Assembly: GCA_032622095.1 (NCBI GenBank) | Contig: CP136066.1 | Location: 146,599,559 to 146,663,558 of the forward strand | Direction of reading: 5' to 3' | DNA from: Siphonodentalium dalli | Lineage: Eukaryota > Mollusca > Scaphopoda > Gadilida > Siphonodentaliidae | Length of the DNA stretch: 64,000 nucleotides | Shown here: in pieces, positions 1 through 10,834 of the stretch | Numbering within the stretch: position 1 is the stretch's first letter | How the letters are laid out: each line of letters opens with the position of its first letter | The notes under the pieces: model-generated | Database searches by the model: none | What the model saw: the letters and a program-made list of their open reading frames with translations, nothing else | What the model was told of the DNA's origin: nothing | Translations under genes and position numbers: made by a program

Positions 1-44
1 TTCGCTGTATGTATATTTAAATCTAGACATATATACTGTAGCCA

Positions 45-712
45 TGCTCCCCTTCAACTTAACATGCATTGCTAATTGGCAATGGTCAGAGTATTAATTT
101 AGTTGTTTGACGCAAATATAATTGATATCAGACAGATATCTTTCAGAAACAAGTACGTAATCGACCAAACTTACACCATTGTAATGATAAAAAGTGTAGT
201 TCCGAGAGAATCACCTGGTGTACGGCCGTTCCAAATTCTGACGGAAGTTGTTTTACATAACTTTAGGAGCTGGAGGCCAAAGGGGTTCACCTGCTTGTCT
301 AAACTTGCTCTGTCCTTAACACGGTCCAATATATAACTATCTGGGAGAGAAATATATTGATCATCATCTTGTTCGACATAATCCGGTCTTCCACCTGTTC
401 GAGAGTTGAAATCTCCTCCCATTATTATTAACGATTTATCACTATATTTTCGTAATTCCGTTTCAACATCTTGAAAAATTAAGTCATAACTTTTACGTTT
501 ATTCCAGTTGGTTGACGATTGTGGTGGAATGTAAATAGAAACGAAGACAATACTGCAATTTTGTTGGAAAATATCACCTTAAAATTCGACACATAACGCG
601 ACATCCTCAATATGTCTAACATTTTTAACAGACCCTTCGTATTTTGTCTGATATGCAATCAAGATAATGATACACTCATCACGTTGAACAGTGCGATATT
701 ATAAGATAGTAA
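45..712 (-). pseudogene. Decayed LINE retrotransposon endonuclease fragment
   Basis: On the minus strand, three reading-frame pieces together give an apurinic-like endonuclease of the kind found in non-LTR retrotransposons. The clearest stretch reads MGGDFNSRTG near 393-422, the GDFN catalytic-loop motif. Downstream, NGVSLVDYVLVSE (about 143-182) and YSDHCQLAMHVK (about 49-85) match the C-terminal SDH motif of the family. The upstream frame, including RDECIIILIAYQ near 665-700, continues the same domain. In-frame stops near 577 and 85 and a frameshift near 180 show it is dead. No reverse transcriptase is visible because the element would continue past the left edge. It sits in the intron upstream of the Patched-domain exon. 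The LINE clade cannot be assigned from this fragment. Confidence 0.75.
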
Positions 713-954
713 CAATTCCTGCCGTAAAAAAGAAATAGGAAAAACCATTTCCAAGTGACAAAATTCCTGCCGACTGGTCTCTGTGACTCAAAATTACTAT
801 TTCACACATAACTTCTAAACTAACCATAATAATCATATCCATTGCTGTCGTCTTCGTCGACGTCATATACTTAGCATAGCCGCCGCCAACAACAACGGTA
901 TGAATTAATAATTAAAACAACATAACACCTTTCAGTGTATTTTGACTAATGTAG

Positions 955-2445
955 ATAATAATGAAATTTGACTTCATTTTAGGAGTCGCCATCATCATTT
1001 GCTACATCAACATGATAACCTTCTTTCTCGGCTGCTTGGCAATAAACGAGAAACGAGTGGAAGCTGGTCGACACAGTGCAACCTGCATGGAGATGACGTC
1101 GCGGGAATCGATGGAGAAGGATGGTAAATCCAAAATGGCGATTATCTGTTGCGGTGCCGTCAAACCAGAATCTCGAAAAGACGTGGAGGGAATTTTGGAA
1201 CGCTGGCCACGAGTTATTGTCTCAAAACTACTCAAAAACACAATTGTCCGAGTCGTCATACTTCTGTTGTTCGCTGCATATCTGGGCGTATCAATATACG
1301 GAGCAACCAATGTAAAGCAAGGCCTTGAACTGAAGGACACGACCCCTGATGATTCATACTTCAACGCATATCAATTGTGGTATACAAAATTTCCATTCGT
1401 ACATTACGTCTCATTTGTTTTTAATGGAGAAATTGAATACTGGCAGCTTGACGTCCGCGATAAAATTGAGTCTCTCCTTAACTCGGCAGAGACTAGCAAT
1501 TTCATACAGGACACCATGTCTATATCATGGGTTCGTGAGTTTTCGTCTTTATCGTCATTCAACTACACATCAAAGTCAGATTTTGTTAATGCTCTTACAT
1601 CATTTCTAACTACACGCACAATGTATAAAGACGATGTTGTCATAGATTCCCAGGGAAATATACCGACATCGCGGGTCTACATATTAACGGAACACCTTGG
1701 AAACACAGACGACCAAGGCCAGGTGATGGAAGACATGCGCAACACAGCGGATTCTTCGGGCTTACCAGTGTTTGCATATGCATTCGCATTCATATTTTAT
1801 GAGCAGTATACGTCTATCCTATCGAGTACTTTTCAGACTGTTGGGATCACAGTGGCCGCTGTTGTTGTTGCTACTTTTATCTTCATGCCCCAGCCAATCC
1901 TGATGTTGTATACCTTCTGCTCCCTCGTCATGATACTGGTAGGTATGTTTGGATTCATGTATTTCTGGGGCCTGACACTGAGCTCGATAACGATGATACT
2001 TCTTATAATGAGTGTGGGCTTCGCTGTAGATTACAGCGTTCACGTTAGCCACGCCTACCTACAAGCAGACAAAGAGAGCCGACTTGAGAAAATGAATGTT
2101 GCGATCGACATGGCAGCGGCTCCAATCCTAAATGCTGCACTTTCCTCCTTCCTTGGCATATTTATGTTGCTATTTTCGCAAACCTTCATCTTCAGGGCCT
2201 TCTTCAAGATGATGTTCCTGGTCATTCTCTTTGGATTTTGCCACTCGACTTTCTTTTTGCCCTCGCTACTTAGCTTCACGGGGCCACGTGGGAAGACTCG
2301 TAGGACGATAGCATCGGAAACGAACAATGGATTCCAAAAAGACGAACACGGAAAGGATAATGGTGACGGGTTCGAAATCGCAGGTCAATCGTATCGCCCA
2401 ACGACAAGAACAAGTGTGTCGCCGTCCGGAACTTCAGCTCTGTAG
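955..2445 (+). CDS. Patched-domain (PTCHD-like) membrane protein, 3'-terminal exon
   Basis: This is the C-terminal part of a Patched/NPC1-like sterol-sensing-domain protein, closest in style to invertebrate PTCHD3-like proteins. It is an integral membrane protein whose family includes Hedgehog receptors and lipid or cation-coupled transporters. The frame opens at 955, directly after a plausible acceptor (TAATGTAG) whose last three bases are an in-frame stop, so the exon begins there and the ATG at 961 is internal. Counting from that Met, hydrophobic segments fall near residues 4-27, 95-113, 288-308, 312-335, 338-357, 388-406 and 415-437. The conserved loop LELKDTTPDDSYFNAY (about 122-137) and GFAVDYSVH (353-361, Asp357 within a membrane helix) are family hallmarks. 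A large extracellular loop lies between, with a possible N-glycosylation site (NYT, about 201). The N-terminal half lies upstream, outside the window. The hydrophilic tail (443-494) merges into repeated sequence. Function beyond the family is unknown. Confidence 0.88.
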   Translation: MIMKFDFILGVAIIICYINMITFFLGCLAINEKRVEAGRHSATCMEMTSRESMEKDGKSKMAIICCGAVKPESRKDVEGILERWPRVIVSKLLKNTIVRVVILLLFAAYLGVSIYGATNVKQGLELKDTTPDDSYFNAYQLWYTKFPFVHYVSFVFNGEIEYWQLDVRDKIESLLNSAETSNFIQDTMSISWVREFSSLSSFNYTSKSDFVNALTSFLTTRTMYKDDVVIDSQGNIPTSRVYILTEHLGNTDDQGQVMEDMRNTADSSGLPVFAYAFAFIFYEQYTSILSSTFQTVGITVAAVVVATFIFMPQPILMLYTFCSLVMILVGMFGFMYFWGLTLSSITMILLIMSVGFAVDYSVHVSHAYLQADKESRLEKMNVAIDMAAAPILNAALSSFLGIFMLLFSQTFIFRAFFKMMFLVILFGFCHSTFFLPSLLSFTGPRGKTRRTIASETNNGFQKDEHGKDNGDGFEIAGQSYRPTTRTSVSPSGTSAL

Positions 2446-2759
2446 TTCGGTTGCCCAACAACCGAATGAATGGTGACGGATCTGGAAACAGGAGCTACAC
2501 GACATTGTACACATTGACAACTAATCATGTTTCTTACATTTAAATATAGTTGAGTGCTTTAAGTCCACGGACAGTAATGGTTGTGATATTGGAGGATATT
2601 GATCAACCGCTGCATCCTGCAGCGACAAGACCAATTGATTCGCTGTCCTGTATATATATATATCTTCTACAGTTTAGAAGTTCAACAAAAACTGAGTGGT
2701 GATGAGTCTGGAACTCTGAACTTCACGTGTAACGTGACAATCATTCATATTTTTAATTT

Positions 2760-2765
2760 ATTAAA
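2760..2765 (+). terminator. Candidate poly(A) signal of the Patched-domain gene
   Basis: ATTAAA lies about 315 bases after the stop codon. A canonical AATAAA also occurs at 3943-3948 inside a later copy of the repeated 3' end. Which one is used cannot be told from sequence. Confidence 0.3.
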
Positions 2766-2829
2766 CTATTTCAGTGTATTTTATCCTGGTATCGATGGTT
2801 GTAAATTTGGAGGAAATTCTTCAACGTCT

Positions 2830-3020
2830 CTAACCGACCAGTGACAGTAACACGTGATTCTCAATGTTCTCTATCCGACCAGTGACAGTAACACGTGTTT
2901 CCCAAAGTCTCTCTCCGACCAGTGACAGTAACACGTGTTTCTCAACGTCTCTATCCGACCAGTGACAGTAACACGTGTTTCCCAACGTCTCTATCCGACC
3001 AGTGACAGTAACACGTGTTT
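2830..3020 (+). repeat. 40-bp minisatellite with CACGTG in every unit
   Basis: Five head-to-tail units start near 2830, 2871, 2911, 2951 and 2991, with a 40-41-base period. Each contains CCGACCAGTGACAGTAACAC running into a CACGTG palindrome. Divergence between units is low. The array lies inside one of the degenerate 3'-end repeats. Confidence 0.9.
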
Positions 3021-3129
3021 TGCCGTTCAGAACTTCACCTCGATAGCTCACAGCTCGAAAGTAGACAGAACTATGATGGGTCTGGAGCCCGGAGTTACAG
3101 ATACACTGTTAGAGTCATCCATGTTATTA

Positions 3130-4638
3130 ATTTAAAACTACCATAGACAGTACTTTAATTCCATGCAATGATGGTTGTGATATTAGTTGCAGAAAATTTA
3201 TAAACAATATTACTGTATCATCCATTGACAGAACAGGGTTTTCGCAGCCCAGAGTTTCACATATGTAGTGTATGTCCGCGAGAGAAGCGGTTATGATGGA
3301 TTTTGGAACATGGACCCTGTACTATAAACACAATTCCTGTGATATGAGCATACCTTTGTAATTTATTGATCTTGTAATACAAAATGTGTGGGTTATATTT
3401 TGGTATTCGACTGAATCTCGACAGTGTATTTCTAATTTTTATTCATTGTTGATTAGGATTCAGAAAATGTCGATAACTCTTAACTTACAATATGCATTAA
3501 CGAGAAATGATAAATATGATCGTATCGGCCAGCCATCGTTTTACAGGGATTCACTTGACAATGATTATATATCATCTCCTTGAATTTGGGTGAGAATTGA
3601 GAAAGTTCCATCTTTTGAGGTCGATATGACCTTTGAGTACTCGATATGCCTAATCTGGTTATTTACAAGAATTTGCCTGCATTATTAAATTATCGAGGTT
3701 TATAATACTCGACATGTGCCTCATTCGCTGCTCAAATCACAGTATTTTTTATTTTATAGTATAGAGCCATTAGCTATAGCTGCATGTACACCGCGACAAA
3801 CAATCATATTGTTTTAACTCAATTCCGTCAAGTCAATGCATGGCAATATTCGTGATATTGGAGGATTGTTCTCAACATCTGTATCCGGCCACTGACAGAA
3901 ACAAGTATCCAGAACTTCACATCTTTAGTTCAGAGGTCGAACAATAAAAACTGTTATGTTGGGTCTGGAGCTACAAAGACGGCTACGCCTTGACAGTCTA
4001 TCGTGCATTTATCCTTAATTTAACAAAAACAGTCAGTGCTTTAAATTAATGTAATTATGAATGTGATATTAAAACTTTCTCGACAGCTCAGGTGTGTAGA
4101 TTGCATGCCAACTTCCATACCCACTCCCATACACACTCCCCATAAAAAAAATGGTTCCCCGGTGACATTTATACAGAACATGTAATTCACTGGTAATAAT
4201 TGCAAGTGTAGCAGCCTTGTTTGAAGATAAATCTGATATAAATTATTTAAGTTGTTTTATCTTGTAAACGTTGCCAAAAAGTACTGGTATCATATCTACT
4301 GATAAATTTGATCTTTGGATTATATTATATTGTAGACGGTCGATTATATGTAGTGATTAAGTCACTATATTGGGACCCCCTGGGAGGGCAGGGACATACA
4401 GTCACCCGATGATAACAGCTCATGTTACTATTAGAGGACCGGATTTATGCTTTCTGTTTCTCAGTCTTCCAAATATAGGATAAATTTATCGTAGCATGTG
4501 ATGCAAGTTATTAATATACATGTTATGTATACATGTTATAACAGACTGAATGCATAGTTGAAGAAGTTGTAACTGTTTATGGCGGAGTTTGGGATTTCTA
4601 AATTTCGGAAATCTATTTTGTTAGATCATCTTATATAT
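3130..4638. other. No gene seen; repeat remnants then AT-rich unique sequence
   Basis: Apart from the degenerate repeats reaching about 4085, only short AT-rich open frames are present. No RNA gene or conserved coding signal was recognised. Confidence 0.6.
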
Positions 4639-5315
4639 ACCTTACTCGTATTTAAATTCGCACAGTACTCAGTTTTGAATTCGCGCAATTTGAATTCGCG
4701 AATTAAAAATATACACAACTATTTTCATAAAAGAATTGTAACTGATAACAGTTCTTAATCGTTTTGGGGGATGCATGTGTATATTAACATCGAGTATTTA
4801 TAGAACACGACTGCATCATCATTTTGTTGCGAATATTGGTTCTTATGTGCTCCAAATAATCATTCTGATATTGAAATAGTTATGGACGTGGTTGAAATGA
4901 ACCCGATGGAATTACAACCACACTCGCGTTGGCTGGTGACCACACATTGATGTGTGTATTCTATGTAGCTGGATTGGCATAATTAAGTTAACGCAGACCA
5001 CAATGCCAACGGTGTCACTCCAGTGTTGTTGCTTGATACGAAGGCGAGCTTTCTTGTACCTTCAACCTGAAATGTGTGTTTCTTACAAACATTGCAACAT
5101 CGAAGATGATGATTTATCGCATGACATATAAATAATGGTGTTGAGTTTAGTTCCCCACATGTACATAAATATGACCCTAATTGGTTATTCAACCCAACAT
5201 TCCGAAATGTATGTAACACATCATCTTGTTGTCTTTGTGGTCATGAGTCGTACTATTTTTCGTACCAGTAGGTGCACAAAAAATAGTACTGCGCGAATTT
5301 ATATACGAGTAAGGT
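4639..5315. mobile_element. 677-bp TIR element
   Basis: The outer 31 bases are inverted repeats with two mismatches (4639-4669 and 5285-5315). Both begin ACCTTACTCGTAT and end near CGCAGTACT. A further solo copy of this end lies at about 27829-27905. A clear target-site duplication could not be fixed, so the superfamily is unassigned. The interior holds one cysteine-rich short frame (minus, 4983-5219) and otherwise no coding signal. Confidence 0.7.
4983..5219 (-). CDS. Short Cys-rich open frame inside the TIR element, function unknown
   Basis: This is an 80-residue-class frame open upstream of the listed start to about 5240; the first codon shown is GTG, not ATG. It contains LCTCGELNSTPLFICHAINH followed by HLRCCNVCKKH, giving a C-x-C...C...CC-x2-C pattern that could bind zinc. 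It is bounded by stops on both sides and lies wholly inside a TIR element. It may be a remnant of an element protein or simply chance. I do not recognise a family. Confidence 0.2.
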   Translation of the reverse strand: MLHTFRNVGLNNQLGSYLCTCGELNSTPLFICHAINHHLRCCNVCKKHTFQVEGTRKLAFVSSNNTGVTPLALWSALT

Positions 5316-6190
5316 GTACAGAAATATGCCATAACACTATCCTATGTGGAACTTCCTGATAAGTTTCTACCGCATATAGGGACTATAATTATATAATAGG
5401 TAGGACTGAATATTGTTTTGGGAAAACAGGACAGGGAATGTTCAGTGGTTTAAATCAGGAACCGGGAAATTTACAGCATCTTTCATCCTCAATTACTCAT
5501 GGAGAAATTTCAAAGTGTATCACTACATCTATATATGCAACTCAAACGAGCCACCACCTGAATCAAGGACTCGTTAGCAATCTAACCTCGATTTCGTTAT
5601 TAGAGAGGTTTCACAATCTGGCAGTTAGCAGGGTTCGCGCTGCCGATGTCCAATTTAGCAAATTGCTATACAAAGTTAATTTGCACCAAAAACAATCCCG
5701 ATTTGCTACAACAATTGGCACCTAGCTTTTTGGTTTTTGACAGTTGGTACCCATCGGGCATATACTAAAGCTTGCAGTCAATCGATCGGAAACGAACACA
5801 CATTGAAATTCGGTCGCGACATAGCTAATTGGGTCCTAATTGAAAGATATAATGGAATTGCGGCTTACGTCACATCACCTTATTATATTGCTGGGGTGAA
5901 CGGGTTTGAATTTCTACTCGATTATAACACAGCATACGGCTATTGACTCCAATTTGACAAACATTAGTCAAACAAAGGGCTTCCTAAAGTCTACCTCGTT
6001 TTTAAACTGTGGTTTTATAGTCGGTGTTTGATAAATTATAATAGATATGACTTTCGTAACTCAGCTTTCACAAAATGTGATATACAGCAAATATGAATCG
6101 TAAGTTAGATTTCGGAAACAATGTATCGGACACACGACATCCTTCTAAAATGAAGAAAGTTACTGATTTCTTCGGACGTTCAAAACTCAA
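5316..6190. other. No convincing gene
   Basis: Two adjacent plus-strand short frames (5438-5725 and 5737-5946) are the longest. They show no motif, codon bias or splice evidence that would support them. Confidence 0.5.
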
Positions 6191-6192
6191 AA

Positions 6193-6342
6193 GTGGTTTA
6201 AACGTTTTTATACCATAATTACAACACACTCTTTTGGATAAATTTCAGCTTTGTACCCTACTGAATGTGGGTATACATTTCTATTATGGGTGTATATATC
6301 TCAACATACCTCGTGGTTTAAACGTTTTTATACCATAATTAC
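6193..6342 (+). repeat. Two identical 30-bp direct repeats 120 bp apart
   Basis: A 30-base string beginning GTGGTTTAAACG and ending ACCATAATTAC occurs at 6193-6222 and 6313-6342 without mismatch. The flanks share weaker similarity ('GTGGGTGTA' boxes), so this is probably the core of a small tandem repeat. Confidence 0.8.
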
Positions 6343-7090
6343 CTATGATAATGTATGTGTAACACCTATTTTGTAAATATCATCTTTACCCCCCACTGTG
6401 GGTGTAAATTTTCAAACGTCATTTCATGGGTCGAACGTTTATACCCATAGTAGAACTACATCGTAGTTAGCAACATAGTTCTTCTGTTACATTGATTTAA
6501 ACTTGGAAGTTGTTCAATAACATATATGAGGGAAATTGCCCGAATTTCAATCAAACGTTGCTTGCCAGTGTTATATGAACTAGCACTCATATGACTGGGA
6601 GTATCAAGTGACTGTGGCTTAGAAACAGACTTACGTGATTACGTAAACGTAAACTGAAATACACCCACAGAAGCCAAGAGTACCGGTACCAAATTTTCAC
6701 CACTCATGGTATTGTGGCTTTAACCACTCGCCAAAAGACTCGTTCTTAAAACCAATATTCCATTCGTGGTTGAAATTTGGTAATCTCTGCTACTATGGGT
6801 GCGGTCACTGTGAGTACCGAACATAACCGAACACAACCGAAAACAAGTTAAAATAAGAAATATATAAGGGACATGTAACATATAAAGTTTATATGGGTGT
6901 GTAGGTAGATGTAAAGTAGTGATATGTGAAGTTTGATACAATTCGGGCTATTAAAAGTTATGTTATTGGCAGTTTTATACTATTTCGCCGTCGGCACACA
7001 AGCGAGAGTTCGTTATATATATAAGGTGAGAAATACCTACCCCTCACTACCTGTGCACCAAAGTCCGTCCCAACGGCCAACGTTGCACAT

Positions 7091-7217
7091 GACATCGCGT
7101 ATCATAGTTACCATTCCTGATTATCACACAGACATCAATGAGGGTCAATTTTGATGTAATGTTGATGGCGACGTTCCGACTAATTTGATATAGTTTTTTA
7201 TCACGTTGATAAACCTA
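7091..7217 (+). repeat. Dispersed repeat, copy 1 (copy 2 at 17416-17541)
   Basis: About 127 bases, from GACATCGC to AAACCT, recur at 17416-17541 in the same orientation with roughly 85-90 percent identity by eye. Both contain 'GAGGGTCAA' and 'ACTAATTTGATATAGTTTT'. No termini or coding content were recognised. Confidence 0.75.
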
Positions 7218-7309
7218 TATTAATTCGGTAAAGTCTCGTCAGAGTGTGAACCGATTTTTAGAAAAACCAATGAATAATGAGCAAAATCGAGCTCCAGTCA
7301 ATTTAGGTA

Positions 7310-7945
7310 TTTGGATTGTATCTGGAACGGAATGGGTATATTAGTTGTTACATAAATACATTTTGTGGTTGGTGCATGTACATGTATGAATCAATATATA
7401 GGCATGCTGTTAGATTGAGATGGTATCTATGTCTTAGTTGTGGCGAACGGGTCTGTTAGTGGGTAAACATGTGTATATATTTTTGGGGATGAATTTAATT
7501 GGCGGGCGTTTGTCTATATATAAGCATGCATAGCAATATTTTAATCGGGGAGAACGGGTCTGTTAGTGGGTACATGTCTACGTATAAAAAATTTGGGACT
7601 CAGTTTAATTGGAGGGCATTTGAATATATATTTGTATACAATTATGCATAATTAGGCTTGATGGGGTGGGTTAGTCTTGCGTGTTTTGTAAATATATTTG
7701 GGCAATATTCTGGAGAATGGGTCCCTGTCTGTCGCGTTCGATCTATGGGCATGAATATGTAGGCTATGGAGGTGGTTGTACCTATATTATTGGGGCGAAT
7801 GTGTATATATCAGTGTGCACATATATGTGTACATAATGGGGTTAAGTTTACTTGTAGGGCACAAGTCTACGTATAATCATGCTGAAATGGGCAGGGGTGT
7901 GTAATAGTCTGTGTTTGGCATATACAAATAACTATTGGCATGCAT
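7310..7945 (+). repeat. Satellite block, left part
   Basis: Diverged tandem units of about 105-200 bases share phrases such as GAACGGGTCTGTTAGTGGGT (7446 and 7552), 'ATTGGGGCGAATGTGTATAT' and 'CTACGTATAA'. The array resumes at 10835 in the same orientation after the inserted CACAGTG element and continues to about 11340, with a further block at 11660-11935. Confidence 0.8.
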
Positions 7946-8420
7946 CACAGTGGATCAAGGGACACGGACCAAAACCGGAAGTCGTAGATTTCGAGGTGGA
8001 GAAAACAAAGTATACAAATATTTGTTGACATTTTTCGACGTGTTTTTTGGAATATAAACGGTTGGATATCATTTCTGACCAACTGAAGGTGAGTGAATAG
8101 TTCTTCACTAATGTTCGGACACCGACGATCAATTTAAGTCAGTTGTCAGTGTTCTATCGCGGAAAAAAATGCCATTTAATCATCGCCGCGAGACGATTTC
8201 TTCACCCAAATTATCCCAGAAAATCATACTTATCACATTCATCGCAGACAGCAGTCTGACAGCTGTCGCAACATCCTATATACCACCAATCGAAAGTCCT
8301 GTCCCCCCCCCCCCCACACACACACATGCATATTTTGAGTATTTTCACGGACTGACTCAAAACTCCAAATTTCATCTTTTGATGCGGGTACCCACCTCGA
8401 AAATACTGTCCGGTTAGTCC
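7946..8420 (+). repeat. Left TIR of the CACAGTG element
   Basis: It carries heptamer CACAGTG, 15 bases, then ACCAAAACC. It pairs with 10391-10834. It contains a C/CA-rich run near 8306-8327 that is shorter in the other arm. Confidence 0.9.
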
Positions 8421-10390
8421 TGTACACCCCGGAATTTAGTCGCAATCCACCAGACCGGGCGGAGAGTTATTGTTGTTCAATCAAGAGTCGAAATGGATTA
8501 GTTGGTTGGCTGCCTTTCGTCAACAGTGGCACGTTTTTGGCCAACTGCTTTTCTGTTGCAACTATAGTATACTGATCAAGTTTAGCTACCGGGTACAGTT
8601 TGCAATTTGTTCTCATAACATTCGTTCAGATCGTGTAAGGTCATGAATCAAAGAATTATTTATGGAAATATTTTTAGAACAAGAATATTACAATGCCCTC
8701 CATTACCAAGGCCGTGGCAACAGATTGTTGTGATGGTGGGAGGTGCTGATGTATTTTCCAATAGTTTGATATTTCAGCCAGTATTTAGTGTGAAATTTGA
8801 TACTTGAAATTTTTTTTTTTTAATTCGATTAATTTCAGAAAAACAAATTGGGACCCATGGCTGTTTTTATTTCATTATGGCCACTTTCCCACCACAATAC
8901 GATTGTATAATGTGTTCACTACATTTTCGGGTACACACCCCTTTATTTTTATGTTTTAAACTACTGCCACCAATCATATTTCGGAGAATTTTCGCTAATA
9001 TTACATATTATAGCATAGCCATCAAATATGCAAATGTTTATTTCCATTTCTATGGGAGTCCAAATTCACATTTCATAATTAATTGCAGTTAAGCAATAGC
9101 ACTTAAGCATAATTATTTGCGATTAAGCGCAATTCGTGGTTATATGTAACTATGTACCCCTGGTGAATAAATAGGTGTATCTATAACTAAGCCTGAACTC
9201 ATACTGACATATCACCTCCTTGTTTTCATTGCTTTGGATGGTTGAGATTGGGAACTAGCCTAACTTCTTTATCAAAATGGGTGACTCGCGACAGTATTAC
9301 TAGTACCTTCTGTTTTAGTCGAGTCGAGTCGAGAAACCAACCCATCAAAGCCCAGCAAAGCTCAAGTGTGATCAGATATCGATTATTGAAGTTTGTTATT
9401 TCAATTGATTGATGCCCAGAAACACGCCGTCAAAATGGTGGTTTCGGTCAAAATTGCGGATGAAGTGGATAACTCTAAAACAAGTGGTAATACGGCCATA
9501 TTTTATTTTCAAGCGTTCATTCGGGTGTTGTACAATCCCATGGTCGATTGCCTCAGCGAAGCCGCCAGCCTTTAAAAATTGCCTCACGGTGGTCACAGGC
9601 ATGCTATCTTCTCGTCAGTAGCACCTGGAATTATATAATAATATCGCTTAGTTGACTTCAACGTAAGCTAATATTAGTAATAGATACAACTGTACACCCC
9701 TCCGACAGTATGTTTAGCCCCCTCCTGATTATTATTTTACCCATTGCTGAATATTGAAAACAATAATGTTCTAAGTCGAAAAATGTCATATAACTCCACA
9801 AAAAAGTCTGACATAATTCATAAGCATAGGTTCACATGTTCCCATGGTACTAAATATATATGCCAAGCAAAAAACAAATGACCGCAAAGTATAGGAATAA
9901 AAATTCCGAAAATTGCATCCACAGAAGGACGAACAAGCTGCCTCCTGTAAAACCCCACAACTCGTTGCGAGTGTGTGATCTAATATAAAGGTTAAAAATC
10001 GGCACACCGCTGCATTTTTCTGAAAAACAAATTGGATGTAAATCTAACATTTTGTTTATGTCGGCCTTCCGAGGGTGATGACAAGTCAGAGTTAACAATA
10101 TGACATACAGCAAAAGTTATATGTTTACCAAACATGTACTTCGTGGTTGGATTTCAGTTACAGGTTACAGTTCAGTTCTATATATAAGACACCGCCTGGA
10201 TGTTATGTTGTCCCATGAGACATATACAACATTATGAACACCCAGAACCATTGTGGCCACGCAAAAGTCAAATGAAACGCCCATCATCTGCGGCAAAGTT
10301 GCTTTTTCGACCAGAAATTGAAGATGGCAGACTTCAGCAAAATCACGACTAAGCGGACAGATTTTTTACAACTAATGATTACATTTTTCG

Positions 10391-10834
10391 GGACTAACCG
10401 GACAGTATTTTCGAGGTGGGTACCCGCATTAAAAGATGAAATTTGGAATTTTGAGGCAGTCCATGAAAATATGCATTTGTGGGGGGGGGGGGACAGGACT
10501 TTCGATTGGTATATAGGTTGTTGCGACAGCTGTCTGCGATGAATGTGATAAGTATGATTTTCTGGGATATTTTGGGGAAGAAATCGTCTCGCGGCGATGA
10601 TTAAATGGCATTTTTTTCCGCGATAGAACACTGACAACTGACTTAAATTGATCTTCGGTGTCCGAACATTAGTGAAGAACTATTCACTCACCTTCAGTTG
10701 GTCAGAAATGATATCCAACCGTTTATATTCCAAAAAACACGTCGAAAAATGTCCACAAATATTTGTGGACTTTTTTTTCTCCACCTCGAAATCTACGACT
10801 TCCGGTTTTGGTCCGTGTCCGTTGATCCACTGTG
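10391..10834 (-). repeat. Right TIR of the CACAGTG element
   Basis: It is the inverted copy of the left arm, slightly shorter through small deletions and a shorter G-run near 10482-10492. Short open frames in the two arms encode matching peptides only because the DNA is duplicated. Confidence 0.9.

Larger units (their letters stand above)
2390..4085 (+). repeat. Degenerate tandem repeats of the Patched gene's 3' end
   Basis: The last codons and beginning of the 3' UTR (about 2400-2600) recur in diverged form downstream. An element resembling 'GAACTTCA...TAGTTC', followed by 'GGGTCTGGAGC', appears near 2424-2490, 2660-2720, 3029-3090, 3250-3310 and 3912-3975. Each copy is followed by a line like 'AGTGCTTTAA...ATGGTTGTGATATT' (about 2553, 2790, 3150 and 4035). 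Copies are 200-600 bases apart and differ by many substitutions and indels. None is a long open frame. Confidence 0.55.
7946..10834. mobile_element. Transib-like non-autonomous element with long TIRs
   Basis: The left arm 7946-8420 is the reverse complement of the right arm 10391-10834, with only scattered differences (about 475 and 444 bases). Both ends begin CACAGTGGATCAA. The element is flanked by TGCAT at 7941-7945 and 10835-10839; removing it and one TGCAT rejoins a satellite unit seen intact nearby ('GGCATGCATATGTATTT'). A 5-bp target-site duplication and CAC-starting ends are features of Transib/RAG-type transposons; CACAGTG is also the consensus V(D)J heptamer. The 2-kb interior (8421-10390) has no RAG1-like or other transposase frame and contains a fragment related to the TTAA element near 24.8 kb. 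Family assignment is inferred from the ends and TSD only. Confidence 0.75.

Noticed and set aside
8421-10390. RAG1/Transib transposase inside the CACAGTG element
   Set aside because: Only short unrelated frames are present; the element is non-autonomous.
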